From NCBI GenBank assembly GCA_037974965.1, contig JBBPFI010000003.1, positions 1,240,001 through 1,304,000 on the forward strand: DNA of 64,000 nt, read 5' to 3'. This DNA is from Dacryopinax spathularia (Eukaryota; Basidiomycota; Dacrymycetes; Dacrymycetales; Dacrymycetaceae). The notes beneath the pieces were generated by a model. The model was not told the DNA's origin. It saw only the letters and a list, made by a program, of their open reading frames with translations, and ran no database searches. Made by a program: the position numbers and the translations under genes. This document shows positions 33,838 to 45,519 of this stretch, piece by piece (position 1 is the first letter of the stretch; every line of letters begins with the position of its first letter).

Positions 33838-34127
33838 CTATGATGGCGTGTGCTTTACGGGTTGGACACCTTCGTATACTTCGCGTTTCTGCTGACTTTC
33901 TAGGAGCTCCAGCTCCCGTCTTCGGCGCTTCTCCGCAACGCGCGCCTCGTCTTTCAGCACTCCTTGATACATGGTCTACACCGAAGTAACATTAGTTTGC
34001 TGTTAGTTGAAAGACAGACCTCGCTGACCTCTCGTTCTTGATACTGCATATAGTGCACGCCCCATACAGTGACTACTGCAAAGGCCATCGAAGCAACAAA
34101 AGTGAGCTTTGACGCTCGACTTGCCAT
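33838..34127 (-). CDS. PET117: Cytochrome c oxidase assembly protein Pet117
   Basis: Exon 1 (34127-34029, 33 codons) reads MASRASKLTFVASMAFAVVT followed by VWGVHYMQYQERE. A 53-nt intron (34028-33976) joins exon 2, TMYQGVLKDEARVAEKRRRR, in phase 0. The whole is 78 residues. The layout (S-K-L-T start, one membrane span, VxxVHYxQxxER, M-x-x-G-V-x-K-D, then a charged helix) is the Pet117 family. Pet117 sits in the mitochondrial inner membrane and couples heme a synthesis (Cox15) to cytochrome oxidase assembly. It is head-to-head with ATP4. Confidence 0.85.
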
Positions 34128-34307
34128 TATGAAGGCGGTGGGTGAGGTTGATGGTGGACCATCGGGAAGACTGATGACGCGGAGGTTTTTGTGGCGCAGC
34201 CCTCCCAATTTGTCTCCGGATTGCTCCGCTCCCCTTCTCGTCAATCGCCTTCTACTTCGGGCACACTATCGCTCATCGGTCCATCTCCTTGTCATTGTGT
34301 TTCTCGG
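34128..34307. promoter_or_regulatory. Bidirectional PET117/ATP4 promoter with CCAAT box
   Basis: Only 180 bp separate the two start codons, and both proteins serve the respiratory chain in the mitochondrial inner membrane. A CCAAT motif at 34205-34209 is a candidate site for the HAP complex, which controls respiratory genes in fungi. No TATA box is visible. Confidence 0.5.
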
Positions 34308-35345
34308 ATGGCCTCCAGGCTGTTAACAAAATCGCTGCGGGCTTCGGGTGCGTTGCTCAGTTAATCTGATGTTGCGTAGATGCTAACGTCGTGACAGCCT
34401 CTCTTGCACGCCCGCAGGTTGTGGCTGCTGTTCCTCGCGTCGCTGTTTCCCAGAGGTATGCTCGTTGTCGTTATGTTGCGTCTGCAGGTACTGACTTCTA
34501 CGTAGCTCGCGTGGATATGCTGATAAGCGTATGATCTCTCAGCAAAATCATAGGAATTGTACTGACCAGTTGAACAGCACCTCCCGCTGAACGTGCATCC
34601 GCCATTCTCGACTCTATGCCGGGCAACTCCCTCGTCACCAAGACCGGAGCTGTCGTCCTCGGCACCGGGTTGACGGCAGCCGCCATCTCCCAGGAGCTCT
34701 ATGTCATGAATGAGGAGACCGTGGTCGCTGTTGGCTTCCTCATCCTGATCACTGCGCTTGGTAGGGTGATGTCTGGTCCCATTGGCGACTGGACCCGGGG
34801 AGAGGTTGAGGTACGCAAGATTGGGGTCACCGGAGGACGAATGCTCATTGCTTGCTAGAAAATTGCTGGCATCCTCAACGATGCTCGCAAGGAGCATACC
34901 GCTGCTGTCCAGGAGCGGATAGATGCGGTGAATGACATGAAGGACGTGGTTGCCATCACCAAGGACCTCTTCGCAGTGTCCAAGGCTAGTGCTTCTTGCC
35001 CCCTTCATGCAGGCCAAACGAGGCTAACATGCATACAGGAGACTGCCAAGCTGGAGGCGGAGGCATACGTGCTCAAGCAGAAGACCGCGGTTGCTGCTGA
35101 GATCAAGGCCGTTCTCGATTCTTGGGTGCGTTTTGAGCAGCAGGCGAAGGAGAATGAGCAGGCGGAGCTGGCTCGCACTGTGATCGAGAAGGTCATGGCG
35201 GAGATCCAGAATGAGAAGACCCAGCGGGAGATTCTCATGAACGCCGTCGCTGAGATCGAACGTAAGTGCCGCTCGTACCCTGTCTGCTGTACACCTCTGA
35301 CGGTCTTTCCTGCGTACAGAACTCGCCAAGAACAAGGCTATCTAA
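34308..35345 (+). CDS. ATP4: Mitochondrial ATP synthase subunit b (Atp4)
   Basis: The start MASRLLTKSLRAS plus SLARPQVVAAVPRVAVSQR is a typical mitochondrial presequence spread over the first small exons. The chain continues MPGNSLVTKTGAVVLGTGLT, AAAISQELYVMNEETVVAVG and FLILITALGRVMSGPIGDW, the two membrane spans of F0 subunit b. A long charged helix forming the peripheral stalk follows (EHTAAVQERIDAVNDMKDVV ... ENEQAELARTVIEKVMAEIQ). It ends EQLAKNKAI. The subunit ties the F1 head to the membrane sector. The length and the short introns fit the family. Confidence 0.93.
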
Positions 35346-35830
35346 GCGTAGATAGGTAGCGAAGGAATTGACTAGTTGAAAATACATAATCTTATTCCTC
35401 AATTCCTGGGCCGCAGTTTCAAAGCGCATATATGCAGTGTACAGCATACAGCAATACAGCATACAGCGCTCGGGTGCTTTGCGAGGTAAGGCTGTCTCTG
35501 GCCTGCGGTACATCAGCGTCATTGCATCACGTGATGTGACGCTTTGAAGTCGGCCGGGAGCACTCGCGTCCTTTGGGCGAAGGTCCCTGTCCGTGCGCCG
35601 GGACAGGCTTTCGTCGTCTCTTCGGCATCACTCAACGTGTACATTCCGGTACACGCCATACTCCCGCACCCAACCGACAACGACGACGACATAAAACTCA
35701 CCGGCAGAGAACAGTCAAGCTGCGCCGATCAACCCAACTACGCGATATTTCTACTCTCTCTGTTCAACGCCTCAGCGAAGCTGCCCAGGAACCCCCTGCC
35801 CCTAAGCCTCGCCCTGAGCCCGTTTCACTC
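35346..35830 (+). promoter_or_regulatory. Intergenic ATP4-DNM1 region with TCACGTGA palindrome
   Basis: The region holds the palindrome tcacgtga at 35527-35534, the core site of bHLH factors such as Cbf1 in fungi, about 300 bp upstream of the DNM1 start. The frame just upstream of DNM1 is open but lacks a better ATG and has no dynamin homology. Confidence 0.4.
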
Positions 35831-38612
35831 ATGGACAGCGACCTTATCCAGCTTGTTAACAAGCTGCAAGATACCTTCGCCAATCTTGGTGAGTTGGGCG
35901 TGCATATATGCCGCGATAAATTATTGACAGCATAGGTGCAGGCGGGGAGCTTGACATGCCCCAGATTGTCGTCGTAAGTCTTGTCGCGTCGTCGCCATCT
36001 TGCTTCCCTAACGACCCTACAGGTTGGCAGTCAGTCTGCGGGCAAGTCGAGTGTCTTAGAAACGTGCGTCTTTCCGCAAGTCGTTATCCCCTAATACTCA
36101 CCAATGTTGCAGTATTGTCGGGCGCGACTTCCTGCCTCGCGGTTCTGGCATTGTTACGCGCCGGCCACTAATTCTGCAGCTTGTGCACATTCCGCCTCCC
36201 GACCCTGACAACCCGTCTGCATCAGCATATACCGAATACGGACAGTTCCTCCACATCGATAAACGGTTTACCGACTTTGCGGAGATTCGCCGCGAGATTG
36301 AGGCAGAGACTTTCCGAGTAGCTGGTCAGAACAAGGGCATCTCCAAATTGCCAATCTCTCTGAGGATATACTCGCCGAAGGTGTTGGATCTGACATTGGT
36401 GGACTTGCCCGGCCTGACCAAGGTACGTGACTCTGATATGTCGGTCCTATGAACCTTTCACTGACTGGCCTTCAGATTCCAGTTGGTACGCATACAGTAG
36501 TGTAGAGTGCCCCTTTATTCTCCTAACTCGCTCCTTTATAGGGGACCAACCATCTGATATCGAACGACAAATTCGCAATCTTGTCCTAGACTACATCTCG
36601 AAGCCAAATGCGTACGTGTGCCCAGATATCGATTAAAATGTGGCTAACATGCGGATAGTGTCATTCTCGCCGTATCCGCAGCGAATGTCGACTTGGCAAA
36701 CTCTGACGCGCTCAAGTTGGCGCGTTCCGTGGATCCTCAGGGTCGTCGCACTATTGGCGTGTTGACGAAGCTCGACCTTATGGATGCCGGCACAAATGCA
36801 CTGGACATCCTTAATGGCCGGGTGTATCCCCTTAAGCTTGGGTTCATCGGTGTCGTCAACCGTAGCCAGCAAGATATCAATGCCGAGCGAAGCATGGACG
36901 AAGCGCGGCAACACGAGAAGGAGTTCTTCCAGAATCACCCCGCATATAGAAGCATTGCACACCGCAATGGCACGCAATATCTTGCGAAAACCCTCAATCA
37001 TGTTCTGCTCAACCACATTCGCGAGAAGCTGCCCGACATGAAGGCACGGCTCAATACGCTCATGGGGCAAACGCAACACGAGCTAGATTCGTTCGGCGAT
37101 GCTGCATTTATTGGTGACCAGCACCAAGGCAGCATGGTTCTCAAGTTGATGACGTCCTTCGCCCGTGACTTCGTCTCGTCAATCGAGGGTACTTCGAGCG
37201 ACATTTCTACGAAGGAGCTGTCTGGTGGCGCTCGGATATATTATATCTTCAACGATGTGTTTGGCCATGCGCTCGAAACTATCGACTCCACCGGCAACCT
37301 TACCACGCAAGATATCCGGACAGCAATCAGGAACTCCACTGGTCCCCGACCCAGCTTGTTTGTCCCGGAAGTCGCGTTCGACCTTCTTGTGAAGCCACAA
37401 ATCAAGCTACTCGAGGCCCCGAGTCTCAGGTGTGTGGAGCTGGTGTACGAGGAGCTCGTCAAGATCTGCCATAATTGCACCAGCACGGTACGTTAATTAC
37501 CGTAGCGTTCCTATATGATGCTTATCGTACTTGCAGGAATTGCAACGATTCCCGCGTCTGCATGCACGCTTGATTGATGTCGTTTCTGAGCTGCTCCGGG
37601 AACGACTCGGACCTACATCTGAATATGCGCAAAGCCTGATCGAAATCCAAGCAGCATATATCAACACCAACCATCCTTCATTCATGCAGAACTCCGCAAC
37701 TGCACATGCTAACCACCAGCGGAAAGTGGCAGCTGCTGCTCCGGCAGCGCCGACGACCGACGCTAATGGGTCCAATTCCGCCGCAGAAGAGGAGGCCGAC
37801 GATGATGAGCCGGACAATCTTCCGAATGGCGTGACGCCGAAAGATACCCGCTCCGTTTCGTCTACGCTTCACGACCGAAGCCGGGCCCCATCCTTCGTCC
37901 CGTCCGGCCAGAACCCAACGCTCAATCAACATCAGGCACATCGCCATGACCGGCGTTCCGCAGGCTCGGCAGCTGCTCTGGCTCCACCTACCTCGATCCA
38001 CGGCACGTCGCCCGCATCTGCAAAGGAGACTTTCCTGAACTACTTCTTTGGTGGAGCACAACCAGGGATGCCGCCCGGTGCCCCGGCTGCGCTCCTTGGG
38101 CCGAGGCCGACGCAAGTTGGGAGGGATTTGAACCCCGAAACAGGCGTGCCATCATCTGCTCTGCAGATGACACGCACTCTCGATGGAAGCAATGCTGCAT
38201 TTGACATGAAGAGCCTGGGCAAGCATATCGAGGCAGTAAGTTCGGCAGTCTCGTGATGGATGTCGAGTACTCACTGCTGGATCAGGTGCCTGCGGACGGG
38301 GTCGCTCCCTTGTCTCTCCGGGAAGAGATGGAATGCAACCTCATCCGCTCTCTGATCGCCTCTTACTTCGACATTGTCCGACAAACTATCCAAGACTTGA
38401 TACCCAAGGCGATCATGCATCTTCTCGTCAACCATACCTCCCAACACGTGCAGAACCGCCTAGTAGCGTCACTGTACAAGCCGGAACTCTTCGCCGACCT
38501 CTTGCACGAAGACGAAGCGTTGGTCAACGAGCGAGCCAGGGTCAAGGCGCTCCTCGACGCATACAAGGAGGCGTTCAGGACGCTGTCGGAAGTGAGCTTG
38601 AAGCCGCTGTAA
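35831..38612 (+). CDS. DNM1: Dynamin-related GTPase Dnm1 (mitochondrial/peroxisomal fission)
   Basis: [20 protein letters not shown] is followed after two introns by the P-loop [13 protein letters not shown], switch [18 protein letters not shown]3 [12 protein letters not shown]4 [14 protein letters not shown] and [13 protein letters not shown]. The middle domain ([35 protein letters not shown]) is followed by a Ser/Pro/Asn-rich insert B region (37720-38220) and a C-terminal GTPase effector domain ([40 protein letters not shown]). The absence of a PH or proline-rich domain and the presence of an insert B mark the Dnm1/Drp1 class. It is a cytosolic protein recruited to mitochondria and peroxisomes by Fis1/Mdv1-type adaptors. 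Several small introns split the G domain, including one inside the strand before the P-loop. Confidence 0.95.
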
Positions 38613-39270
38613 TAAGCATGTTGCGTTGCTTCACTTGGCGTGGTTCTAGTCTAGATTATTACACACGGGTTTGCCCTGGCATGTTTTCCCTCGCTTGCTA
38701 AGTATGCCTGCTCTACTATCCAACCTGTATAATATCGCATCTGAGCCAGATTGCTATGCTCAAAATTACGACTTCGTGACACGGCCGTCATTGCAGCCAT
38801 GCAGGCTGACTCCATATCGGATGGATTTGGTCTCTAGAAGCATTCCGACAACCAGAAGTCTGGGAGAGCGCCGGTGATAACAGTTGATCCGGCTGTTCCG
38901 ACGACCAGTCTGCCCACATATCCGCGTCTGGACCACGCTCTGCTACCGCGACCTCCCTCGTCAGGTACCGCAACCACCCCTCGTCATCCCGCCTTGCGGA
39001 GCATCCAGACAGCGCGCCTTACAGACCTCGAAGTGCTCTCTATACGCGTATGAGCCATCTTGACCCGCCCCGTGTCAGCGCCAGCCATAGGCAGCTAGCC
39101 CTGAGATGGCTTGACGTGGAGCTGTCTCGTGTCTCACTTCCGATGGCTTCATATACCGCCTGCTGTGAACGCGATCAGCAAGACGCGGCCCACTGCTCAT
39201 CGGGCAATACCAGAGCGACAAATACGACGTACATTTACGACCACGACCACGACCAAGTTCAAGAACGACG
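38613..39270. other. Intergenic 3' of DNM1
   Basis: No gene is supported. The frames on both strands are short and show no motif. Confidence 0.4.
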
Positions 39271-40003
39271 ATGATCAAACTTGTACGCACGCTGACGAGG
39301 ACGTTCGCGTTGTTCATTATCCTCTTGCCCTTGACGACGGCTCTGCGAGCTCTGCCGCATATATTATGGGCGAGCGGAAAGAAGGCGCCGGAAATCCGAT
39401 GGCGGTGGCAGAACTTGGGTGCGTTGGGTCTTACGTCGTGCTGCTGGAGGGTGGGGGCTGATGCTGGGGCCAGGGCAAGACGACGACCTGATTTCTGTGG
39501 AGAACATAAGCGTATCGCCCGACCCGCCGAGACCGGGCGAACCAGTCAGTGTTTACGTCTCCGGGAAAGCACAACGGACTATTCCCGTGAGTTCCGCCCT
39601 CCTGTTAGGGTCGATATAAGCATTGATTTGCGAGTTGCAGAGAGGCGCCCAGTATTTCGCGGAGATGAAGTATGGCTCGACGGTGCTGAGCAAAGGGTGG
39701 AGGGATTTCTGCGACCTTACGTGCGTTTTCCATCGGTCATCCCTACCAATTACTATCTATCTGACGCGCTCACGACAGGCTCGAGAGCGGATATTACTGC
39801 CCTATACTACCGGGCGAGTTTCACCTCGAGGAGACGGTTGATCTGCCCTCGACGATACCCAATGGTGAGCTGTTAAAACAGTGTGTGACCCACATAATGT
39901 CTCTAACCGGGCGTCAGGCAAGTTCACGATCATCACGATCGGACAGACGAGCGAGGGAGAGGAGATGTTCTTCATACGATCGGAGATTCTCGTCGGGAAG
40001 TGA
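39271..40003 (+). CDS. ML-domain (NPC2-like) secreted protein, copy 1, cysteine-poor
   Basis: The signal peptide reads KLVRTLTRTFALFIILLPLT. After an intron (39420 to about 39475) comes DDDLISVENISVSPDPPRPG, the ML-domain strand with its typical SPDPPxPG. Later exons give GWRDFCDLT, LESGYYCPILPGEFHLEET and KFTIITIGQTSEGEEMFFIR. ML proteins such as NPC2 and fungal PG/PI transfer protein bind single lipids in a beta-sandwich. Relative to the neighbour at 40503, the inner Cys pair is kept, but the first Cys (WxWTDC becomes RWQNLG) and the last (MVCLDI becomes MFFIRS) are both gone. These two form the end-to-end disulfide in NPC2. The lengths and introns otherwise match, so this looks like a diverged active gene. 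Confidence 0.75.
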
Positions 40004-40502
40004 GACCAGGCTGAGAGCGCGCGCGTTGCGTGAGGCAGTGCACTCAACAAAGATGCCGGCCTGCTGCCCGCTATCCAGTTGAACGATACGTCTTCGCGGA
40101 CGTGGATGATAGGCGGGCACCTAGAAATGGAATGTACCATTAATCGCCTGCGCACCGAATTTGTACAACAGTATCCCGAAATCGGAAGTTAGTTGTTATG
40201 GTTCTTATCAACCGTTGCTATTAAGAAGCTGGACCCCTAAGGGCAAAGAACCCGATCGCTTCGAACATCGACGGAATCAATTTGCCGTATCATGACGCAA
40301 CGATTCGCGCCCCGTGTTCACGGTGGGCCTCAGAAGGGCAGGCGAGGGTCCTGTTGTGCGGGCGTCTCCTGTTGGACTCGCTATCGGCCGTCACACACCT
40401 GCGCATACGCGTACACTCTCCCCTCTCTTGTCAAACCCCTCTCCTCTCTCCATCCTCCGAGCTTTTATCCCTAGCTGCTGACTACCTTCTGATATTCGCA
40501 TC
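40004..40502. other. Intergenic between the two ML-domain genes
   Basis: No gene is seen. It includes the promoter of copy 2, with a C/T-rich stretch at 40415-40480. Confidence 0.4.
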
Positions 40503-41221
40503 ATGCTCGACCGCTCAGTTCTTGTATTGGCCGCTCTCGCCTCGGTGGCACTGGCCGTTGTGCCGCCTATCCCGCAGCTCAACCTCGCGGAGCCGATACA
40601 TACTCAGGCTGACTGGAGCTGGACAGACTGCGGTCAGTTCTCGTTTCAAGCTGTCTAGATTAGCGTGTGCTGACGCACGTATAGGTGATCTTAGCTACGC
40701 CGTGGAGATCAAGAGCATCGAGGTCACCCCTGATCCGCCTGTCCCAGGCAAGAACCTCACGGTCGCAGTGACTGGTACTGCCAGGAGTCCGATAGAGGTG
40801 CGTGGTCTCTTTCTCCGTATCATGTATTCAGGCTGACTGAAGTTGTAAGGATGGCGCATATGCGGATGTGACTGTGAAGCTTGGTCTGATTCAGCTCCTG
40901 AAACGGCGGTTTGATGTATGCGAGGAAGCGTCAGTCGTATTGTGCACGCAACTCCGCTTCCATTCCTGACTATATGCCCCCACAGTGCCAACGCGAATGT
41001 CTCCATCCAATGTCCTGTCGAGCCTGGTGACTACCAAATTTCACACACTGTTGCTCTCCCTCGCGAGATCCCGAAGGGTTCGTTCTCCTTGTCTCGTTCC
41101 GGCTTGGGCTGACAACCGCTGTATAGCCAAGTTCGCCGTTCAGGTCCGCGGTGTTACGCAAGACGACGAAGATATGGTCTGCCTGGACATCGTCATGAAC
41201 TTCCTCTCCAAGTTTATGTAA
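40503..41221 (+). CDS. NPC2: ML-domain (NPC2-like) lipid-binding secreted protein, copy 2
   Basis: The signal peptide is MLDRSVLVLAALASVALA. The mature chain has DWSWTDC, then after an intron (40634-40684) YAVEIKSIEVTPDPPVPGKN, LTVAVTGTARSPIEDGAYAD, KRRFDVCEEA, NANVSIQCPVEPGDYQISHT and, in the last exon, KFAVQVRGVTQDDEDMVCLD. All four Cys expected in fungal members are present. The family includes Npc2 (sterol binding in the vacuole lumen) and secreted phosphatidylglycerol/phosphatidylinositol transfer protein. The propeptide-like Pro/His region before the domain resembles the latter. It is a tandem paralogue of the preceding gene, 500 bp apart. Confidence 0.88.
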
Positions 41222-42379
41222 ATCTCGCGGCTCCGCCTCCCGTCTGCTCTGCACGACAGCCCTCCTCCGCCACGTCTACGATTTTGTGCCCTTTCGCGGG
41301 TGCTTCAGGCCCTGTATCTGGTGCACCTTCCTCTCCACCATTTTATGCAACGTTTCCGGTTCACGCTGCAATGTAATTTATCTTGTGCAATCCCACAATT
41401 CATGCCATTATGTCCTTCACTCAATGTGCAGGCCGGTACGCTATCAGGCTGCATACACGGTCTCTCTTTGGCTCTACACCGCATATGAATCCGGCAAAGC
41501 TCATCCGGAATGTGGCCCAAGAATTGTATGATAAGAAACAGTTCGGAGTCATATCTTACTACGAGTAGCAAATCGGTTGGCCTTTGGCATAACAGGGCTC
41601 AGCTAGTCCTCAAGGCCATCGCCAGATGCGCTTATGACCACGACTTTTTGCAAACCACTACGCAGCGTGCTTGTGACCCATTGCCCCCAATCCTCTTCGC
41701 ACTCCATCCAAAGATACTCTGCTCTGCATGTTTGTAGTTATTGTTTTCGCAAGGATAACTGCCGTCGGAAGGGAAGATCGTAGAATATCATCACGTGACA
41801 TGCGACCAACTGCCCGACGCGTTCCTGCGCGCTGTCTCGTAGCTTCCGACCACCATCTGCTTGCTTCTCTCAATACGCGTCTATTGCTCCCCAAGGCCAC
41901 CTACTGTCGACATGTCTCGACGACATCATTCCCGGACATTATGCGGCGACCTTGCTGCTAATTACCCTCATTTTGAGGGGTGCTACGCAACTCCGCGGCC
42001 TCGTGCCGGTCATACACTTTGCTATGCCTCATCGCCGCCTAGAAGAAAAGGGGCTCTGGCTGCTGCTATAGACTCTTACCCAACCCCCAACGGCGTTCTG
42101 GTCGGAGATAGATAGGGAAAGTAAGTCTTCTCTCGCTTGCCAGTGCCGCAGTCGACTCATCTGCAACGAGGTAGCCCCTTCCAACAACTCTGCACGAGGT
42201 ATATGCTGTCCTGCATTGATGGTCCGATGGCGATTCAACGGAGGACACGGCAGGATGAGTCGAAGGCACATACGCGTCCTCCTCCAGGATGGGGGATGGC
42301 GAGCATGTATGAACTGTCCTCCTACGTATAAAACGGACCAGTTCTGACAGCAAAGTAGGTCTCACATCACTCAGTCAAG
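41222..42379. other. Intergenic region before the F-box-like gene
   Basis: No coding exon is supported. A TCACGTGA palindrome lies at 41791-41798. Short frames without motifs occur on both strands. Confidence 0.4.
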
Positions 42380-44453
42380 ATGCATCGCCAACAACAGCAA
42401 CCTATCGACAACAACCGTGCTCGCTCGCGCACCCCTGCGCCTGCCGGTGTGAGAGCACGTACCCAGACTCTCGTGCCGTCGAACCCACCGACAGCCAACC
42501 CTCGACCTCCGATCCCTCGCTCGCAGACACCAGGCCCTAACCAAACTGGCTCACCTGGTACTCCCCTGGCACCGCGGAGGTCGCAGACACCAGGACCCGA
42601 ACGCAGAACCCGCCATGATATACCCGTCGATCACAACCTTCCACCGCTCCCACCGCTCCCAGCACCCCGAGCCATCGTAGCTCACTCGCAGACACCGGGT
42701 GCTCAGTCTCAGCCTCCGCCCTCCTCTGGGCGTTCTGGCCTACTTTCCAGGCTCTTGGGTCGATCTCAGACTCCTGGTCCACGGGATTCTCCCACCCGCT
42801 CGCCAACGCCTGGACCCAGCAACTTCCGGAATCCATCACAGACGACTTCCTCGCAGAATGTGCCCTTTCGGTCGCAGACACCTGGACCGAGCAACCCACG
42901 GAAGCGCACGATTCCGCCAACTCCGGTGCCCTCGCAAGATCAGCTCAGTCCTAGGGCACCGGTACGTCGGCGGCTCAGTATCGTCGACCGCATGCCAGAC
43001 GACGTCTGGAGGACCATGTTCGATGTATGGGCTGAATGTGGCTTGGCTCCGACGGGCATAATCCTCACATGCAAACGGTTGTATAAGCTCGGACGACCAT
43101 ATTTATACCGGAACGTCGACATTTTTTGGATGGATAATGGCGAACCGATGCAACAGAAGAATGGAAAGTTGCGAGAGGCACGAAAGTTCGCATTTCAATC
43201 TCACGTGCCGCTCAAGGCCATCACCTTGGAAGGCTTGGAGAAAGCTTACCTCTCACTGCCGAAGCACTTCATGCTGAATCTTTCCTCGTTGCAAAGCTTG
43301 ACTCTCGGCCACACCTCCATAACTGGGAACGTCTTCCAAACCCTCATCCAGCTGCAGAACCTCAGGAGCCTGTCGTTGCTCTATTGCTACATTACGCCTG
43401 AAGCGGATTTGTGCCTACTGCGGCCTGCTCGACTCCCAATCCGATCCTTCAAGGTGCTGGATCTGGCTTACCTCTGGTCCATCCAAACCCCCATCGAGGC
43501 TTTCTGGAGGACAGGGGAACGGATCCAAGCATTCACACAAGGGATTGCACAAGCCCGCTTTCTGTTGGCTACCTTTATCAGGTCATCTCTCCAGTCGTTG
43601 GAGTTCACGCCTCCAATAATTCGCATAACCGCGCCGGACAGGAATACGGGAGAACCTGTTTGCTTCGAGAGTGTGCTTCAGCCCGTGCCGCGGCTGTTCC
43701 AAATGATACCTCCGACACTGACTCGCCTGAAGATTGGGCGGGGGCTTGACGCAAGTATGGTCCACGACTTATCGACCCTCCTCGGTACACTCCGCAACCT
43801 GCGGGTGCTCTGGCTTGAAGACCTGGCAGATGTCCTCGAGGATATTCGGTTGCGAGTAGGCTCCTTGGCCCACCTCCAGCAGTTCATCGGGCCCGAATAT
43901 TTCGATGATGTCCTGCTCCGCTCGTCGGCTAAGGAACTGCGATGCATCACATTCCATGCTCCCTCAATGGGACGTCGATCGCCCCAGACGCCTGAAGCGG
44001 CGAGAACTCAACGGACTAAGGTCAATTCCCTGTCAAGCTGGTCGTGTAGCTAGACGACTGATCTCCTTACCTTAGACGGTCTTCCGCTTCTTTGACGACT
44101 TCAGCGCTCTTGGTTCAATGAAGTTCTACGCCAGAACACAACTGCTCCCAATCATGGTTCGTCCGTTTAAGCATGGTATCCATAGAACCCGCTAACGTTC
44201 GCATGGCAAGAAGGAGCATTTTCTGGATATGGACCTAATTCGTGCTACCACCCAAGGTCGGGATTTGAAGATTGATGATGATTCCTGGAAACGGCGTCGG
44301 GAACAAGAACGTCGACCCATCCTCCCAATGGTGGAGATTGTCCCTCGAAGGACGATCCCGCCATATAATAAAGACTTGTGGAGCGAACAGCTTGAGCTCG
44401 AGTACCAGGACCGCACTTGGCCGTTGGCACGCAGCTTTGCCGTGCTCCCTTGA
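42380..44453 (+). CDS. F-box-like protein with SQTPGP repeats
   Basis: The first 190 residues are Pro/Ser/Arg-rich, with about six copies of RSQTPGP or close variants (42515-42900). An F-box-like motif follows (LSIVDRMPDDVWRTMFDVWA, ECGLAPTGIILTCKRLYKLG), then Leu-rich repeats (LKAITLEGLEKAYLSLPKHF, LSSLQSLTLGHTSITGNVFQ, LQNLRSLSLLYCYITPEADL). Two introns near the 3' end (44024 to about 44075, about 44156-44210) lead to a basic, Arg-rich tail ending ARSFAVLP. F-box/LRR proteins usually present substrates to SCF ubiquitin ligases. Agaricomycetes have hundreds of such genes that evolve fast. The TP dipeptides of the repeats are possible proline-directed kinase sites (inference). Confidence 0.75.
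42515..42900 (+). repeat. In-frame RSQTPGP coding repeats
   Basis: Six heptapeptide units (RSQTPGP, HSQTPGA, RSPTPGP and variants) are spread unevenly through the N-terminal region of the F-box-like protein. The nucleotide core tcgcagacaccaggacc is repeated with few changes, which suggests recent expansion. Confidence 0.75.
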
Positions 44454-45480
44454 AGCTGGGGTGGTTGTCTAAACCAGCTGCAAGCCCTACCAGCGAGAAG
44501 ACGTGACGCTCCATTAATCGTTGTTCATTTCCGCTCGCATCCCGGCACGACTACACGGCTTACGAGGAATAGACCACGCTGGGTGTGGACGCCTTGTCAG
44601 TTAGGTGATCCTGCCGTGAAATAAGAGAGGGAAGGGTAGACGGTTTTCTGGATGGTGAACCGCAGGTCGGTTGACGTGGACTTTTCTTCTGTACATTTAC
44701 TGTGCTTCCCTTTGCATTTCATGCTCATATTAGCATCCCACCCACTAATGTTCAGCCCATGCAAACTGTAAAGTTAACATTTTGTGAAAGACGGCGGGCG
44801 AAAAGAGACAAACAGGGTAAACCATCATGGGTTGTTACCTGGCGTTTGGTCAACCCCTGACGGTACTGCTCTGGGGCGGAGCGATCACCCTTGCGAGTCT
44901 TTCAGAAGACAGTCACGTGATGGGAACCTACCTTTGAACGAGCGCGTCGGGTCGCTTCAGCTTGGACGCGTCCGACGACGACCTACTACTTCTGATACGC
45001 ATTCTGGTTCACAAGGCCAAGTTCTGTCTGTCTAACCATCATTCGCATCTCTTGCTTTACTACTACTGCCTGTTCGCGCTAGTTATCAAGGCCTGTAGGC
45101 ATCCCTTGGTCTCTTGAATATCGCGTGTTGGCACATTCATGCACGTCCCACCCCTCCTTCCCTTGTCGAAAGAGGGGTGTCATGCTACTCAATCTACTCC
45201 TTTTCGGAGCGCTACCGCGGCTCTCCCAGAGAACATGACTGACGGTAAGCGCTGCTACGCTTGCCGAAATGAATGGTAGACTCATGTCCGACAAGGCGAA
45301 GACATACACTCTTCCACCGTTGCGGGAGGGCGGACATTGGGCGGAAAGGTGCATGACGATTAGTCGGAAACGCATCCGCGGGCTTGTGCGCATAGGAATT
45401 GGTCACTCTGCGTAAGGCAGTTGGACAAGCGTATGGATTGGGACCTTTCCTCGCCTATCCTCGTAGGTGTACCTCCACCG
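44454..45480. other. Gene-poor interval
   Basis: No coding exon is supported. A TCACGTGA palindrome is at 44913-44920. Confidence 0.4.
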
Positions 45481-45519
45481 ACCAGCCAAAATGCGTTGAC
45501 AGCAAGCTTCTCCATCCGC

